Shown here piece by piece: positions 6,301-7,299 of a stretch of DNA of 7,299 bases. This stretch comes from Caldifarciminota bacterium. Lineage in GTDB: Bacteria > Hydrothermota > Hydrothermia > S141-80. The notes beneath the pieces are model-generated. The model was given only the letters and a program-made list of their open reading frames with translations, was not told where the DNA came from and did no database searches. Where the stretch lies: NCBI GenBank assembly GCA_015490255.1, contig WFYF01000224.1, positions 1 to 7,299 on the forward strand. Direction: 5' to 3'. Within the stretch, counting starts at the first letter, position 1. Every line of letters begins with the position of its first letter. Position numbers and translations under genes: made by a program.

Positions 6301-7299
6301 TCCTGGAAGATCAGGAGGTCGGAACCCTCTTTGAGCGGGTGATGGAGCGCACCCGGAAGGAGCTGGAGCGGCTCACCGGACGCTATGAGGAGGAAATCGG
6401 ACGGATTGAACGGGGGGACAACCTGCCGCCGGGCGTGCTCCAGATCATCAAGGTCTATATCGCCCAGAAGCGAAAAATCCAGGTGGGCGACAAGCTGGCC
6501 GGACGCCACGGAAACAAGGGCGTGGTGTCCATCATTGCCCCGGTGGAAGACATGCCCTTTATGGACGACGGAACACCGGTGGACGTGGTCCTGAACCCCC
6601 TCGGGGTGCCCTCCCGGATGAACGTGGGACAGATCCTGGAGACCGTTCTGGGCCGTGTGGCGGTGGAGGGACGGAAGCGGCTCCGGGAGATGCTGGATCG
6701 GGGGGCGCCGGTGGAGGGAATCCGCGCCCTCCTGCGGGTGCTGTATGAAGACCCCCGCCATCCCGAATATCTGGAAGTTCTCAACAACATGTCTGACGAA
6801 GAGATCCTGAACCACGCCCGCAGGCTCGCCGAGGAAGGGGTGTATTACGCCGCTCCGGCCTTTGAGAGCCTCTCCATTGAGGACATCCAGAAGAAGCTGG
6901 AAGGGCTGGGGCTGGACCCCTCCGGCAAGGTGCGTCTGCGGGACGGACGGTCCGGGGAATATTTTGACGCCCCGGCCACCGTGGGCCATATGTACATCAT
7001 GAAACTCGTGCACATGGTGGAGGATAAGATTCACGCCCGCTCCACCGGTCCCTATTCCCTCATCACCCAGCAGCCGGTGGGCGGGAAATCCCGGTTCGGC
7101 GGTCAGCGCTTCGGCGAGATGGATGTGTGGGCGCTGGAGGCCCACGGGGCAGCCTATGCCCTGCAGGAGATGATCACGGTGAAATCCGACGACATTGAGG
7201 GCCGGAAGGAACTTTACCGGTCCCTCATCAAAGGGCAGGAGCCACCAGAACCCAAGATTCCCGAGTCCTTCAACGTGCTCGTGAAGCACCTCCAGGGGC
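3372..7299 (+). CDS. rpoB: DNA-directed RNA polymerase subunit beta (3' end beyond the window)
   Basis: The reading frame is open for 1309 codons to the window edge, ending [13 protein letters not shown], a motif a short distance from the C-terminus of beta. The start at 3372 has AGGAGG (3357-3362) 9 nt upstream and begins the conserved [16 protein letters not shown] (18-33). Landmarks in order are: [19 protein letters not shown] (133-151); rifampicin cluster I with Q456, D459, H469, R472 and S474; [20 protein letters not shown] (491-510); [20 protein letters not shown] (618-637); GYNFEDAI (759-766) with the acidic pair E763/D764 near the active site; [12 protein letters not shown] (1039-1050) with K1041 and K1049, equivalent to E. 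coli K1065 and K1073; and [20 protein letters not shown] (1223-1242). An E. coli-like helical insertion occupies about 888-1016. The large E. coli SI1 insertion near residues 225-340 is mostly absent. No frameshift or internal stop is seen. rpoC is expected just downstream. Confidence 0.98.
   Translation, partial: [1309 protein letters not shown]

Noticed and set aside
4797..7289. An 830-codon open frame on the minus strand opposite rpoB, and similar long antisense frames at 360-1229, 1516-2406, 2243-3430 and 3345-4460
   Set aside because: They lie opposite confidently identified conserved genes and have low-complexity His/Gly/Leu/Pro-rich translations without recognisable domains. Long antisense frames are expected from the codon bias of GC-rich genes.
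1..7299. Mobile elements, CRISPR arrays, toxin-antitoxin or defence genes
   Set aside because: No repeats, transposase-like or accessory genes are seen. All coding space is taken by conserved housekeeping genes in canonical order.

Overview
The window is the conserved bacterial transcription/translation cluster, all on the + strand and in canonical order: tRNA-Trp, rpmG (L33), secE, nusG, rplK (L11), rplA (L1), rplJ (L10), rplL (L7/L12) and the start of rpoB (RNA polymerase beta), which runs off the right edge close to its C-terminus. The DNA is GC-rich with CGG-dominated arginine codons, strong Shine-Dalgarno sequences and very tight gene packing. The source is a bacterium. I cannot name a phylum: the beta subunit has E. 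coli-type lengths and insertions rather than the short Bacillus form, while NusG is divergent. A GC-rich and possibly thermophilic, compact-genome lineage is a guess only.

Layout. Bases 1-96 hold an upstream region with a textbook sigma70-type promoter: exact TTGACA and TATAAT hexamers, 17 bp apart, with a G-rich spacer. The tRNA-Trp gene (97-169) begins about 14 nt after the expected start site and does not encode CCA. A 45-nt gap with a near-maximal Shine-Dalgarno leads to rpmG. rpmG/secE and secE/nusG overlap by ATGA. nusG/rplK and rplA/rplJ are 10-12 nt apart, with the stop codon of each upstream gene inside the next ribosome binding site. rplK/rplA overlap by 8 nt. rplJ/rplL are 15 nt apart. 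The only sizeable non-coding stretch after the promoter is the 151-nt rplL-rpoB gap, which holds a perfect 13-bp hairpin without a U-tract, a 12-bp palindrome, a G-tract cluster and the rpoB ribosome binding site.

How it works together. One strong promoter probably drives the tRNA, the ribosomal stalk proteins (L11, L10, L7/L12, plus L1), a translocon subunit (SecE), a transcription elongation factor (NusG) and RNA polymerase beta. The rplL-rpoB hairpin sits where partial attenuation or RNA processing sets the ribosomal-protein to polymerase ratio in E. coli. There is no intergenic room for the usual L1 or L10 autoregulatory leaders. This is an ordinary housekeeping locus. I see no mobile element, CRISPR array, defence system or undescribed multi-gene system; the points worth checking are regulatory architecture and lineage-specific protein features.
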